Assembly (NCBI GenBank): GCA_021397845.1
Contig: CM038044.1
Span: 55,775,851-55,839,850 of the forward strand
Direction of reading: 5' to 3'
Length of the DNA stretch: 64,000 bases
Source of the DNA: Areca catechu
Taxonomy: Eukaryota; Streptophyta; Magnoliopsida; Arecales; Arecaceae
The translations under genes were made by a program, and so were the position numbers. The notes beneath the pieces are model-generated. The model worked only from the letters and a program-made list of their open reading frames with translations. It was not told the origin of the DNA and searched no databases. This document shows positions 1-11,558 of this stretch, in pieces. The stretch's first letter is position 1. The number at the start of each line of letters is the position of its first letter.

Positions 1-38
1 GGTATTACCCCCATCTGGTACGTGAGTTCTATGGAGTA

Positions 39-1350
39 TTGGATTGCTGGCGTATGACATGGAGGACATCTATGCGAGGTGTGGAGATTCTACTAACAAA
101 GGAGCTCTTGAGCAGAGTTTGGGAGATACCACACCGAGGGATTAGCATTTTCTTTGTAGATGATAGGGAGGCCGCATTCCGTTGTATTTTGGAGCGAGAG
201 GATGTTAGCGGTGTAACAGTAGTCACCGTGAACCAGCTATCGATGGAGATGCGGCTCCTTCATCACATCATGGCCCGGATTCTTCTGTCGAAGACAGGGC
301 ATTTTGATTTTATCACAGAGAGAGAGCTTATGCTCATGGTCTGCTTGACACAGAGGACATAGGTAGACATTCCTTCCATGATGCTGATACAGATGAGAGA
401 TGCGGCCAGCCAGTGTCGTCATTGTCTGCCCTATGGGATGGGACTGACCCGACTATTCCGTGTGTGTGGAGTATCCTTGGAGGGGGAGATCCCCGAGGAG
501 ATCTTATACACAGATGTTTCTGATGAGAGGTCGCTCCATAGGATGGGATACAGAGTGGTTGGTGGCAGATGGGTCAGGAGAGAGTCTGGCTAGGAGCCAG
601 ATGAGGAGGATGAGTTACATGAGGTCGAGGCAGGGCCATCAGGGCCGGTCGGTTCTCCTATTCATATAGCACATGCATCAGAGACCGAGCCTGCGATGCC
701 TTCTGCCACACCATCAGCAGCTCCTCCAGCATCTACTAGATACACTTTGAGGAGTATTCACGTGAGCAGTTTGCAGAGGTGAGAGGCAAGCTTATTAGTC
801 TAGGAGCTAGGACGACTCGCTTCAGATCGAGATTGAGAGCCTTAGAGCTCACACTGCTGCTGAGCATGCCAAGATTCGTCAGACTGTGGAGGCTGGTTTT
901 GCACGCATTGAGAGTTTGATCAGATCCTTGTTTCCTCCAGCTGCTCTTGCTGATCCTCCAGGTGATGATGATGGCGACGACCACCAGGATGACCATGATG
1001 ATACTATAGAGGGTGGTGATCGCACTGATGACAGGGCTACAGATGTTCTTGACGACGGCAGCGACAGTGATGATGGTGCTGATGGTTATGAGGTCGTCGG
1101 TCGAGAGTTGCAGACCCTTGATGTTCCTCCAGCTGATGCTACTGACACTCCAGCTGCCACTGATCCAGTCTTTGTTACCCCCACTGAGACTCTACCCCCT
1201 CCTTCTTCTAGGGCCTCTAGAGTTGCACCTCGTTTTGGGCCATCCATTAGGACTAGGAGCCGTGGTATCCTGAAGACTCCTGGTAGTCTAGCCCATAGGA
1301 CTAGGGTTACCGATCCTATCTCTTTTGAGATTCCATCTAATGAGGATTAG
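39..1350 (+). pseudogene. Sirevirus env-like ORF, broken (3' part)
   Basis: This is the 3' part of the extra ORF that Sirevirus-type copia elements carry between pol and the 3' LTR; related plant proteins are often called putative plant transposon protein. The conserved core is readable around LLHHIMARILLSKTGHFDF and, after an in-frame TAG at 360-362, SLHRMGYRVVGGRWVRR. A second in-frame stop lies at 591-593. The frame shifts near 755 and again near 850; a Glu/Asp/Pro-rich tail with a possible short coiled coil (about 800-930) then runs to the stop at 1350. At least two nonsense codons and two frameshifts make it non-functional. The start lies left of the window. Position just upstream of a PPT and Sirevirus LTR supports the call. 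Env-like is a positional name; no signal peptide or membrane helix is visible here. Confidence 0.75.
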
Positions 1351-1956
1351 CCTCATAGATGTCTCTTCTGTTGTATGTTATTTATGTTTCATGCTACTTT
1401 GTATGTTTCTTATTGTTGTATGACTCTGATACATTTTGTATGTTTCAGTTTTGCTGATGAGTCAGCAAATTTTGTACTAAAAACTCCACTTATTATATAT
1501 ATATATATATTTCAGTTTGGATGTTTAAAAATTGTGATACACTTTGATTTCTTGATTAGTTACATTTATTCTCTTTAACTCTGATACTCTCTTTGGATCT
1601 TTTTGTCTCCATGCTCATTTTGAGGGGGAGGTTATTCTCCTTTCTAATGATTGACAAAAAGGGGGAGTAATAGTATAGATTGAATGGGAGTATGGCATAA
1701 GCATGGCATAAATTGTTTGTGAAATTTTTCCAATTTGTTTGTGTAAATTTTCAAATTTGATCTGCTTTGATACCCTGGTATAACATATCATTTGTTCTGA
1801 TTAGAAATATCTAATTGAGAAGGAGATTGATTCTTCCTAACTATGAAAATTATGGCTCATATGAACTTACAATCATACTCACGAATTATCATAGTTGAAA
1901 TTTAAAACTTAATGCTGTTTTACTCAAGATTTTGTCATCATCAAAAAGGGGGAGAT
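1351..1956 (+). other. Sirevirus 3' non-coding region with polypurine tracts
   Basis: This AT-rich non-coding stretch lies between the env-like ORF and the 3' LTR. The likely plus-strand primer (PPT) is A5G5AGA at 1943-1955, directly abutting the LTR start TGTTGACT. Two upstream near-copies, TGAGGGGGAG at 1621-1630 and AAAAAGGGGGAG at 1656-1667, resemble the repeated PPT-like motifs known from Sireviruses. A short (TA)n run lies near 1494-1511. Confidence 0.8.
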
Positions 1957-2246
1957 TGTTGACTCCACCCAGTGATTTTGATGAATAACAAAATATTGAG
2001 TACATATTGTATACTAATGTGTATTTCAAGCAATGAGTTTTCAAGAAGAAAGCATCTCAAAATCTCAAAAGCTTATGTATCATAGCACGCCATGGCACGG
2101 AGCATTTTTCATAATTCTGGACATCCTCTTCATGGAAAAAGGGCTTTTACAGGTTCAATTGTTATTTATTTATGTTCCATTTAAATTTCAAAATCAATAT
2201 TTGTGTTTTTGGCTCAAATTACACTTGATTGTGAATTTTTCAGTAT

Positions 2247-2600
2247 CAAGTGTCGACACCTGGGAAGCCAAGTATCGGCACTTCAACATTTGGCATGCAG
2301 AAAAACCCTTGGCATGCCAAGTGTCGACACCTAGAACTCAAGTATTGACACCTGCATTTCAAGTGTCGACACTTAGATTTCCAAGTATCGACTCAAGGCC
2401 TGAGATTTTTGAAAATACAGAACTTTGTCAATGGAGGGTTTTTGTGTCAAGTGTCGATACCTGTGCATCAAGTGTCGACACTTGAAAGTCCAAGTGTCGA
2501 CACTTGAAAGTCCAAGTGTCGACACTTGAAAGTCCAAGTGTCAATACTTGAAAGTCCAAGTGTCGACACCTGATGAGCCAAGTATCGACACTTGAAGCCT
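2247..2600. repeat. Palindromic repeat array in Sirevirus LTR
   Basis: About thirteen copies of a motif close to CAAGTGTCGACACTTG occur here; its core AAGTGTCGACACTT is a perfect 14-bp palindrome. Copies are irregularly spaced from 2247 to about 2465. They then form six consecutive 22-bp units at 2469-2490, 2491-2512, 2513-2534, 2535-2556, 2557-2578 and 2579-2600, the first three identical. Repeated palindromes in LTRs are known from maize Sireviruses with another sequence; a cis-regulatory role is inferred. Confidence 0.9.
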
Positions 2601-3048
2601 GACAGCCCTAACGGATCTATTTTTCTGACTTGCAGAACTTACTTTTTAAGCTCCAAATGGCTAGATTCGAGGCTCCAATAGTTACAAACCATTTTTTGGA
2701 AGTTTCTTGTTGTATTTAACCTCCACCAACTTCATTCTAAAGGTATTGAAGTGTATTGAAGTCCATTCAAAGCCAAAAAGCCAATATTCTCTAAAAAACT
2801 TCACATCAAGAGCCTTTTATAGTTTGATTCCCTGAAAAAGCCTACAAGCTCATCCTTACATCATTCCAAAAGAAATGTTTTGAAGGATATTTCACGGAGG
2901 AGACAAGACAAAGCATCAACTTGAGCTTCAAAGCTTCCATTCTACTTTTAAAGAGAGTTTGTCTTAGTTTTAAAAGTTGTATATCTGTTTTTATCTTGTG
3001 ATTTGACCTTGCTTTCAAGGGTGTCTTGAAAGAAGGTTGTTATGATTT

Positions 3049-3186
3049 GTTGGTGAGCCAAAGGGATAAAACCAACTAGGATTAACTTGTGAGCCCGAAG
3101 ACAAAATAAGTGTAAAAGGTTGTTGGTAAGCCTAGGTGACAAAACCAACATAGGTTTTGACTTGTGAGCCTTTTGAAAAACAAGTC
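3049..3186 (+). repeat. Hairpin cluster upstream of LTR TATA box
   Basis: Short inverted repeats sharing the loop start gaGCC occur here: GTTGGT/ACCAAC (3049-3054 with 3071-3076), TGTTGGT/ACCAACA (3121-3127 with 3144-3150) and GACTTGT/ACAAGTC (3159-3165 with 3180-3186). Homologous clusters with other stem sequences occur in the LTRs at 44401 and 49519. Confidence 0.8.
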
Positions 3187-3467
3187 GACTGTAATCTTGA
3201 TTGGATTATAGTGGATTTCCCAAGGATGGCTTGGAGAGTGGATGTAGGTGCTTGGTTTGCATTAAACCACTATAAATATTGTGTTTGTGTGTGATTGCCT
3301 TCTTTCCCTCTTGCTCTTACCTTATTACATTTGATTTACTACTTTCTGCTGCATTTAATCTTGAGCATTGAATTTATTACTCACAAACACCACTAGACCT
3401 TCATATTACTGTTTTAAATTTTAAAAGATCCAATTCACCCCCCCTCTTGGGCTCCATTTCTGGAAAA

Positions 3468-4543
3468 TAAAGGTAAACCTTCTCTTTAACTCGAAAATTA
3501 TAGAAGATCCCGCATTGAAAGATATTAGTGGCATGATGTGGATAAGGAAAATGGATAGAAGAGGTCAATAACAAGAGTAGAGTTGTTGGCATCTTTGGAT
3601 TGGGTGGATGATGGCTTGAGGGTGGAAGATTTGCGCCCATGAATGAAGAAGGGATGGCTCCTTCGGATGAAGAAGAGGGTGTCCTTGAATGAAGAGGAAT
3701 GGTAGCCTTGGATGAAAAGGGATGGCATCCTTGGATGTTGGAGATGGCGACCTTGGAAGATGAAATGGTGGCATCCTTGGATGGATGATGGGCTGTCCTC
3801 TTGGATAAGTGAAGGGATGGCCTGCTTTGGTCGAATAATGGCTATTTAATAGATAGGTTGAGCCTCACACTCTCTCCCTCACGGAGGTCATTTACAAACA
3901 CACAAATGGAGAAGATAGGAACTCAAATTTTCATTCACTCATTAGATCATTACAAGGGAGTTTGGAGAGGTATTTGTAGACCTCCCAAAGCTTTTGAAAT
4001 TTTGAATTACATGGAGGAAAATGAGGGAAGTTGTAACTTAAGCAAGATACATGGAGAGGTTGTAACCATGAAGAGAGTGGAGAGTTGCAACAATGCTTAA
4101 TCCATGGAGAGAATAGTGGTCGGCCAACTCTCTTTTTTTGAATTTGAACTTGGCCACCCAAAATGAAGGGATGTGAGGTGTCTTCCATGTTGGCGTGGCC
4201 TCCACCTATGCCTGGTGATGTGGCAGTCCAACTCGGCATGGTAGTTGGGAAGTTACTACAAATTATTCCAAGAAGTTGAAGTACTGAATTATTGAAAGTA
4301 GTTAAAGTGCTGAACTACTCCAAGTAGTTGAAGTGCTAAATTATTCCAAGGTTGAGATAGTAGGGTTCTTTTGTCGAGACGGCTCCAGTGCTCAAGTCAG
4401 CTCTCAAGGATGTAGTCGATTCGGCTCCAATTCATGAGGCTTCCATGTAACTTCGATTCAAATGGCCTTTGATCTTGTTTAAATTTCTTTATGATTTAAT
4501 CCATAAAGAATTTGATTGAAGACTATTGTTGGTGTCTGCTCCA
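3468..4543 (-). repeat. Copy A 3' LTR, U5 end missing
   Basis: It is homologous to 10473-11558 and ends (plus strand) at ...CTCCA before the PPT. About 385 bp corresponding to 10088-10472 are missing at the left. Internal features are imperfect repeats of about 30 bp near 3640-3835 (CCTTGGATGAA...GGGATGG), about three 26-bp repeats (TTCCAAGTAGTTGAAGTGCT type) at 4250-4352, and a degenerate TATA element in the minus orientation near 3971-3981. Confidence 0.85.
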
Positions 4544-7500
4544 ATTCTCCCAGGGTGGAAAGAACTTGACCCTATCGAGTATAAGTCAATTTGACTTTGG
4601 TAATGCTCTAGTAAGTCTAGGTCGATTTGTTGCAGATCCTCTCGAGTGATCCATGAGTTCTCAGATTCTGGTCGACCTTGCCAACAAACCAGATAGCGTT
4701 GGTAGTCTTTGTTCCTGGTAGTGATAGTCTTGTCATCCAGAATTTGCTCAGTCATGTCTCGCTGCTCTGGTAAAGTGGCTGGTGGACACTCAGGGATAGG
4801 CTCACTCTCAAAAATAGGCTCAAGCCCGAAAGGCTCACTAAATATCATCATTGGCTCCTTATACTCTATTAAGTCTGAAACATTGAAGGTCAAGCTGATA
4901 TTTAAGTCAGATGGTAACCCAAGTATATATGCATTAGGTCCAATTTTTTTTATGATTTTAAATGGGACTACACCGCGGGCATGTAATTCTTTCATGGTTC
5001 CAGGTGGGAGCCGTTCAGGTTTGAGTCTAATCATCACGTAGTCTCCTTCATAAAATTTTTTGATCCTCTTACATGAATTAGCCATATGCTTATAAGTTTC
5101 ATTGCTCAAGTTAATTTTCTTAATGATTTCTTTATGCAAATCCCTAACATGCTATGCATATGACTCAACAGACTCAGAAACTCATGCATGTGTGGGTAAA
5201 GGGATAAGGTTTCTCGGCTTCCTAGGTTTGTAACCATGGACCACCTCAAATGAACTTTTCCTAATAGACCTATTGATTGAGCTATTATAAGCAAATTTGG
5301 CACGAGATAACAAGAGATCCTAATTTTCCATACTATCATCGACTAGGCATCTTAACAGGTTTCCTAGACTTTGATTGACAACTTCAGTCTGGCCATCATT
5401 TGAGGATGGTAGGCGGTAGAGAATTTGAGTTTGGTTCCTAGCATATGCCAAAGGGTCTTCTAAAAATAGCTAATGAACCTAACATCTCTATATGACACAA
5501 TGGTTTTGGATAAATCACATAGCCTAACCATTTCATTTAGAAAAAGCTTATCCATTCTTGAAGAATCATAAGTTTGAGAGCACGGTATGAAGTATGCCAT
5601 CTTAGAGAATCGATCAACCATAACATAGATAGAATCATGTTTCCTTGTGGTCCTTGGTAACCCTAATACAAAGTCCATACTAAGATCCTACCATGGGTAA
5701 TTAAGGACTGGTAGAGGGGTGTATAGAATAGTATTATGCTTTTGCTATTTGGCAACAGCACATGTTTGACATTGGGCCACAACTTGGGCTACATTCCTTT
5801 TAAGACCAGGCCAAAAGAATTGGTCTTCCATAGCTAAAACGGTCTTGTTTCTACCAAAATGAGTAGCTAAATCTCCAGCATGAAGTTCCCACACTAAGAA
5901 TTCTCTAATAGATGTTCGGGGAATGCACAACTTATTCCTTTTGAAAAGGAATCCATCATGAAGGGTATAGTCACTATATATACTAGATGGTCCTTGGCGA
6001 ATAGATTCAAAAATTTTATCAAAGTCAGGACAATTTTTGTACTCCCCTTTTAATCGATCAAATCCCAAGACTTTAGTACTTACAGAGGTCAAGAGTATGG
6101 AATGACAGCTCAATGCATCAACAACCCTATTTTTAATGCCAGCACGGTGTCTCAAAACAAAGGTATAGGCTTGAATGTACTCTACCCATTTGTCGTGCCT
6201 AGGATTCAGTTTCTTTTGGGAATTAAGGAACTAAAGTGCTTCATGATCAGAATAAAGAATGAACTTCTGCGATAATAGGTAGTGTCTCCAATACCTTAAA
6301 ACTTGAACTACTGCATATAATTTCTTATCATAAGTTGAATATCTCAATCTTGCTTCATTCAACTTCTCACTGAAAAATGCCACTAGATGATTTTCTTGAC
6401 TTAAGCTCCTTCAATTCCTACTCCAGAGGCATCACAAGTAACCTCAAATACCTTTGAAAAGTCAGGTAATCTCAAAATGAGTGCTTGGATCATTTTCTCT
6501 TTGATTTCTAGGAAGGATCTATCAGCGGCTTTGGTCCATTCAAAGGTTCCCTTCCTAATGCAGTTGGTAATGGGTGCAACAACCGAATTGAATTCTCGAA
6601 TAAATCTTCTATAGAAGGTGAGAAGGCCATGGAAACTACGTACATCATTTACACTTTTGGGTACGGGCCACTCAACTATGGACTTAACCTTCTCTGGGTC
6701 CACAGACATTCCTTCTGGGGTAATGACAAAACCTAGAAAAATGACTCGATTGGTCAAGAAGCTACATTTCTTCATGTTGGCATAAAGGATATCTTTCCTA
6801 AGGGCTTGGCATACTTGGTGGAGATGGTCTAAATGGTCTTCCTTAGTCCTACTGTATATCAGGATATCATCAAAGTATACTACAACAAACTTTCCAATGA
6901 GTGATTGTAGGACTTGGGTCATGATCCTCTTGAAGGTGCTAGGGGCATTGGAAAGACCAAAAGGCATCACTAACCATTCATACAAGCCATCCTTAGTTTT
7001 GAAAGCCATTTTCCATTCATCCCTAGGTCTAATTCATACTTGATGATAGCCACTCTTAAGATCAATTTTGGAGAAAACAGTGGCTCCAGCCATCATGTCC
7101 AACATGTCATCCAAACAAGGAATAGAGAAACGATACTTGACTATTATCTTATTGATGGCTTGACTATCTACACACATTCTCCATGTGCCATCTTTCTTGG
7201 GGGTTAAGAGGGCAGGTACTGTATATGGGCTCAGGCTTTCCCTAATGAATCCCTTTTGGAGGAGATCTCCAACTTGTCGTTGTAACTCAGAATGTTCAGT
7301 AAGATTCTTCCTATAGTGTGGAAGGTTCGGTCTCCTAGGACCAAATCTATGGCATGCTGAATGTCCCTTAAAGGTGAAAGGTGATTAGGTAGGTCTTCTA
7401 GACACATCTTGAAATTCTTTCAAAACCCTTATCAGTTCCTGGGGTTGTTCCTTGTGGGACTTATCCTGGACTTCCTTAGCGGACAACGTCCAAATAGGTG

Positions 7501-9236
7501 AACCTTCATTAAGCTCATGTTCTAATTCCTTAGCACTGATCAAATTCATCCCCTGTTTCTTGTCCTTCGGGTTACTAGATCCTCTCTTAACATTGTCCTT
7601 GGGTGGTGAAGAACTGATAACAATATTCTTTCCATTATGGGTGAAGGAACAAGAATTAGAATGACCATATAATATGGCATCATGATCATACAACCATGGT
7701 CAGCCTAGGGTGATACTGCTAACCCCCGTAGGAAGAACATCACACCAAACCTTCTCTTGGTATGACTGGACCTGGATTGTAACTTGGCATCTAAGCTTGA
7801 TGGGAATTGAGGTCGAATCTATCTAAATACCTTATATGGATTGGGATAAGGGACAGAGGGTAAACCTAAGTTCTTGACAGCGCTGGTGAAAATGGCATTG
7901 ACACAACTTTCATTATCTATAATGATCTTGCAGACTTTTTTCCTGGTGAAAATGGCATTGACACAACTTTCATTATCTATAATGATCTTGCAGACTTTTT
8001 TCCTTATCTTAACAAAAGTTTGTCGGATGTTGGTCCTACGCCAATCTTCTCGCTCCTTAGTCTGGGTTAAGATATATCTAACAACTTCCAAAATCTTAGA
8101 TGAGTCAATGATTTCTTCATCTCCCTCATACTCATCAATTAAGTTGACTTTTGCCTCATATACTTCTTCCTCATAATCTTCTATGGGTACAGGGGCTTCC
8201 TCTTCCAATTCCTCTATGTATAATGCTCGGGTGGGACATTGACTAGCATAGTGGCCAACCTTATGGCACCTAAAATAATGAACATTACTCTCTCTACGAA
8301 CTTCAAGGCTTTTACCTTTGTCATCCTTGTGAGCTAGTGGGGTAGCGGGATTGGGTCAGTTGGATGGACTCTGACTCGGACCTGGCCTATTTCTAGCGGT
8401 GCGAAACCTATTTGGTTCAGGTTGATAGACAAAGGGTCCCCTATGAAATCTCTCACAGTCCCTAGTAATTTGGTAGGCTTGGTCTAGTTCATGGACTTCT
8501 CTCAGAAACAATTCCCTTTGGATTCTTCATGTAGACCTGCTCTAAACCTAGACAAGGTCACATCTTCAGATTCAACCACACTGCACCTCATGACAAATTA
8601 ATCAAATTTGGTAATATATTCTAACACAGTTTTATTCCCTTGACTCAATCTTTGCCATTGATCTAAGATCCTTTGCTCATTGGATAAGAATAGGTACTTT
8701 TTCCTAAGTTTGATCTTCATGGCTCTCCATGTGGCTATGGACATGTACCTCTTTGTCTACAAATACGCTCAGCATTTCTACCATACAATCTAGCCTGTCG
8801 GACCAACCTAAGTTTGGCAAACTTTAATTTTCTCTCTTCCGACATCTCGTACCAATCAAAATATTTATCCATGTCACTCTCCCGGTCTATATACACCTTA
8901 GGATCTAAATTTTTGTCAAAAGTGGGTGCATTTAGATGAATATTCCTAAGAGCTTTATCATCTTGGTCATCATAATCATGGTGTGGCCTTCTTTGATGTG
9001 GATCAAGAGTAGGTTCATGGCGTTGGACTCTAGGATGGAGGGGTGCCAATCTATAAGATCGTGGCTCAGTAGGAGTCATGCGGGTCTCTTCAAGGGTTCC
9101 TATTCTTTCCTTTACTTGAACAATATTGCTTGAACTGCTCAGTCATAGTTCTTATCAAAACCTCAAGGTTGGGATCCATGGTGAAATCTGGTTAGGTTTG
9201 TGAGTATTGGTATGGGATACCTGATCTAGTGGTCAT
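4489..9236 (-). pseudogene. gag-pol of chromovirus copy A, broken
   Basis: This is a decayed single-ORF gag-pol read on the minus strand from ATG 9234-9236 (the same start as the intact element). Recognisable parts in order are the gag N-terminal half (8735-9079), a zinc knuckle around 8240-8290 whose first Cys is Tyr, protease (7819-8208) with the active site duplicated and changed to DNES, reverse transcriptase with YFDD (6401-7009), RNase H and the integrase zinc finger (5745-6155), integrase core (5460-5678), and integrase C-terminus plus chromodomain ERIL...RNKDYQRYLVCWQG (4489-5139). Numerous stops and frameshifts separate these parts. As in the intact copy, the reading frame ends inside the 3' LTR. 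Confidence 0.85.
7883..8002. repeat. Exact 60-bp tandem duplication in protease
   Basis: Units 7883-7942 and 7943-8002 are identical. On the minus strand they encode RKKVCKIIIDNESCVNAIFT twice in frame, so the protease active-site segment of copy A is doubled without a frameshift. No other chromovirus copy in the window has it. Confidence 0.95.
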
Positions 9237-10068
9237 TCAATACAAATCTCGCTTCTAGGGCTCCTAAACCTAGAAGTTCAAGTTAGTATGAATTAACAAG
9301 GCACTAACTAAGACTGTAGTCACCCTTTCAACTGGCCAGGTAAGAGGTGGGATTGCTGGAGGCCCCCTGCTCTCGTAGGGTCCTAATTAAAAATCACAGA
9401 TCCACTTAAGGCGCTTGCCATTGGACCTTTAGCCTTAGACACCAATATCCAGGAATAAATACATAATTAATTAATAATATGTCTCAACATGAATATGACT
9501 TGACTTGTTGGTGTCCCTAGTTCTAATTAGGTTTCTACTCAATTTTATTTAAGGCTTGGGTTCGATGCAAGATGAAGCGGATTGTTTTTGGGACAAGGAA
9601 AGCTGATGAAATCCTTCCTTTATCTTATGATAGCATTGCCCTTAAATAATTTAAAATGAATGCAACAACATAACAATCTTAACTAATCAATACAATTTAA
9701 AACTAATTATTCAAAATTTGAAATTTCAAATTCAAATTTCAAAATTTAAATTTCAGAATTCAAAATTAAAAATTAAAAAATTTAAATTAAATTCCAAAAC
9801 TCCTGGTGGAAAAATTTTAATTTGAAATATGCCAGGAATTATGGATGTTCAATGTGCTGAACAAAAAGAAAATCATGCACTTCAAGCATCATGCAAATCA
9901 CACACCAAGCAAGCAATTTGCACATTAAACATTTAATCTAAAGATTTTCACGTCCGACCGTAGCTCATTACTCCCATGGATCGTGATAGTATACTTTTGT
10001 ATACCTGCTTAGGAGGCGTGAACTCTAGATTAAAGAATGCAAACAATGCACATTCATATCCTAGCCAA
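9237..10068 (-). other. Untranslated leader of copy A
   Basis: This is non-coding sequence between PBS and gag. It contains a self-complementary AAATTT-rich tract (about 9708-9800) and a perfect inverted repeat GTATACTTTTGTATAC at 9989-10004 near the PBS. Both recur in copy C (33170-33290 and 33465-33480) and, decayed, in copy B. Confidence 0.7.
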
Positions 10069-10084
10069 CCATGCTCTGATACCA
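10069..10084 (-). other. Primer binding site, tRNA-iMet type (copy A)
   Basis: The minus strand reads TGGTATCAGAGCATGG, complementary to the 3' end of plant initiator-Met tRNA, three bases inside the 5' LTR boundary. Confidence 0.92.
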
Positions 10085-10087
10085 AAT

Positions 10088-11558
10088 TGATGCGGGATGC
10101 AAAGAAAAATTCTAACTTAACATCTTAGCAATTTAAATTGAGCAATGACACCTACTTACATTAGCAAGATTCATGCATAAGATAGGGCCAAAATAAACCA
10201 AATGATAAGACTACTTAATGAAAATTAAGCTTACCCGCAATGTAGTTTCAATTTAATCAAAAGAAGAAAGGACCTAATGGTTGAGAAACCATTCTAACTA
10301 GGACATAAACCTTCAAATGATCAGACCTAAGAGTCTCAGAAGGGTTCACGTACCAATGATGAGCTCTCACTCCTTTGGTGGTGGATTAATTTCAGCATTC
10401 CATGGAGTTACGAATGAACTTGAAGACTATCACTCCTTGGATGAAGACCCTTTCCGTAGCTAGTTCCTAAGCAAGGTAAACCTTCTCTTTAACTCAAAAA
10501 TCATAGAGGATCCTTCATTGAAAGATATTAGTGGCATGGTATGGATGAGGAAAATGGAAAGAAGAGGTCAATAATAAGAATAGAGTTGTTGGCATCTTTG
10601 GATTGGGTGGATGATGGCTTGAGGGTGGAAGGGTTGGCACCCTTGAATGAAGAAGGGATGGCTCCTTTGGATGAAGAAGAGGGTGTCCTTGAATGAAGAG
10701 GAATGATAGCCTTGGATGAAGAGGGATGGCATCCTTGGATGTTGGAGATGGCACCTTGGAAGATAAAATGGTGGCATCCTTGGATGGATGATGGGCGGCC
10801 CTCTTGGATGAGTGAAGGGATGGCCTACTTTGGTCGAATAATAGCTATTTGGTAGATAGGTTGAGCCTCACACTCTCTCCCTCATGGAGGTCATTTGCAA
10901 ACACACAAATGGAGAAGATAGGAACTCAAATTTTCATTCACTCGTTAGATCATTACAAGGGGGTTTGGGGATGTATTTATAGAGCTCCCAAAGCTTTTGA
11001 AATTTCAAATTACATGGAGAAAAATGAGAGAAGTTGTAACTTAAGCGAGATACATGGAGGGGTTGTAACCATGAAGAGAGTGGGGAGTTGCAACAATGCT
11101 TGATCCATGGAGAGAATAGTGGTCGACCAACTCTCTTTTTTTGAATTTGAACTTGGTGGCCCAAAATGAAGGGATGTGAGGTGTCTTCCATGTTGGCGTG
11201 GCTTCCACCTATGCCTAGTGATGTGGCGATCCAACTTGGCATGGTGGTTGGGATGTTATTCCAAATTATTCCAAGTAGTTGAAGTGCTGAATTATTCCAA
11301 TTAGTTGATGTGCTAAATTATTCCAAGTAGTTGAAGTGCTGAATTATTCCAAGTAGTTGAAGTGTTGAATTATCCAAAGGTTGAGATAGTTGGGTTCTCT
11401 GGTTGAGTCGATTCCAATGCTCGAGTCGACTCTCAAGGCTATGGTTAAGCTGGCTCCAATTCTGACTTCAATTCAAATGGCCTTTGATCTTGTTTTAATT
11501 TTCTTATGATTCAATCCATAAAGAATTTGATTGAAGTCTATTCTTGGTGTTTGCACCA
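10088..11558 (-). repeat. Chromovirus LTR shared by copies A and B
   Basis: This complete LTR of 1471 bp (plus strand TGATGCGGG...GCACCA) lies between the PBS of copy A on its left and the PPT-like AGAATTGG-proximal end of copy B (minus CCCTGGGAGAAT) on its right. It carries about 30-bp repeats near 10640-10840 and about four copies of a 26-bp unit at 11265-11385. It is only distantly similar to the LTR at 40289-41559, the true 5' LTR of copy B. Confidence 0.85.
10973..10982 (-). promoter_or_regulatory. LTR TATA box
   Basis: The minus strand reads CTATAAATAC, a good plant TATA element. Equivalent sites exist in the related LTRs at 27496-27506, near 34438-34450, near 40977-40988 and at 48314-48326. 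Confidence 0.65.

Larger units (their letters stand above)
1957..3462 (+). repeat. Sirevirus 3' LTR (family 1), 3' end truncated
   Basis: The LTR begins TGTTGACTCC right after the PPT and runs to the typical Sirevirus ending CAATTCACCCCCC...CTCTTGGG near 3430-3450. The last bases (usually ...GGGCAACA in the other copies here) are missing, and chromovirus LTR sequence begins by 3470. It contains an array of GTCGAC-centred palindromes (2247-2600), small hairpins (3049-3186) and a TATA motif CACTATAAATA near 3268-3278. It has the same architecture as the LTRs at 44401 and 49519, but it belongs to a different sequence family. Confidence 0.85.
3468..11558 (-). mobile_element. Degraded Ty3/gypsy chromovirus copy A
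   Basis: This is a minus-strand element with a truncated 3' LTR (3468-4543), a degenerate gag-pol (4489-9236), an untranslated leader, a tRNA-iMet primer site (10069-10084) and a complete 5' LTR (10088-11558). Stops and frameshifts throughout show that it is dead. Its left end is cut by the Sirevirus LTR, so no TSD can be read. The 5' LTR also abuts the 3' internal end of copy B, giving an LTR-internal-LTR-internal arrangement. Confidence 0.85.

Noticed and set aside
2247..2600. CRISPR-like or satellite array
   Set aside because: Plant DNA, spacers not unique, and the repeats lie within an LTR with conserved position; they are LTR palindromes.
2960..3774. Several 67-79 codon minus-strand ORFs with repeated Pro/His-rich words
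   Set aside because: They are translations of the 30-bp LTR sub-repeats in different frames.
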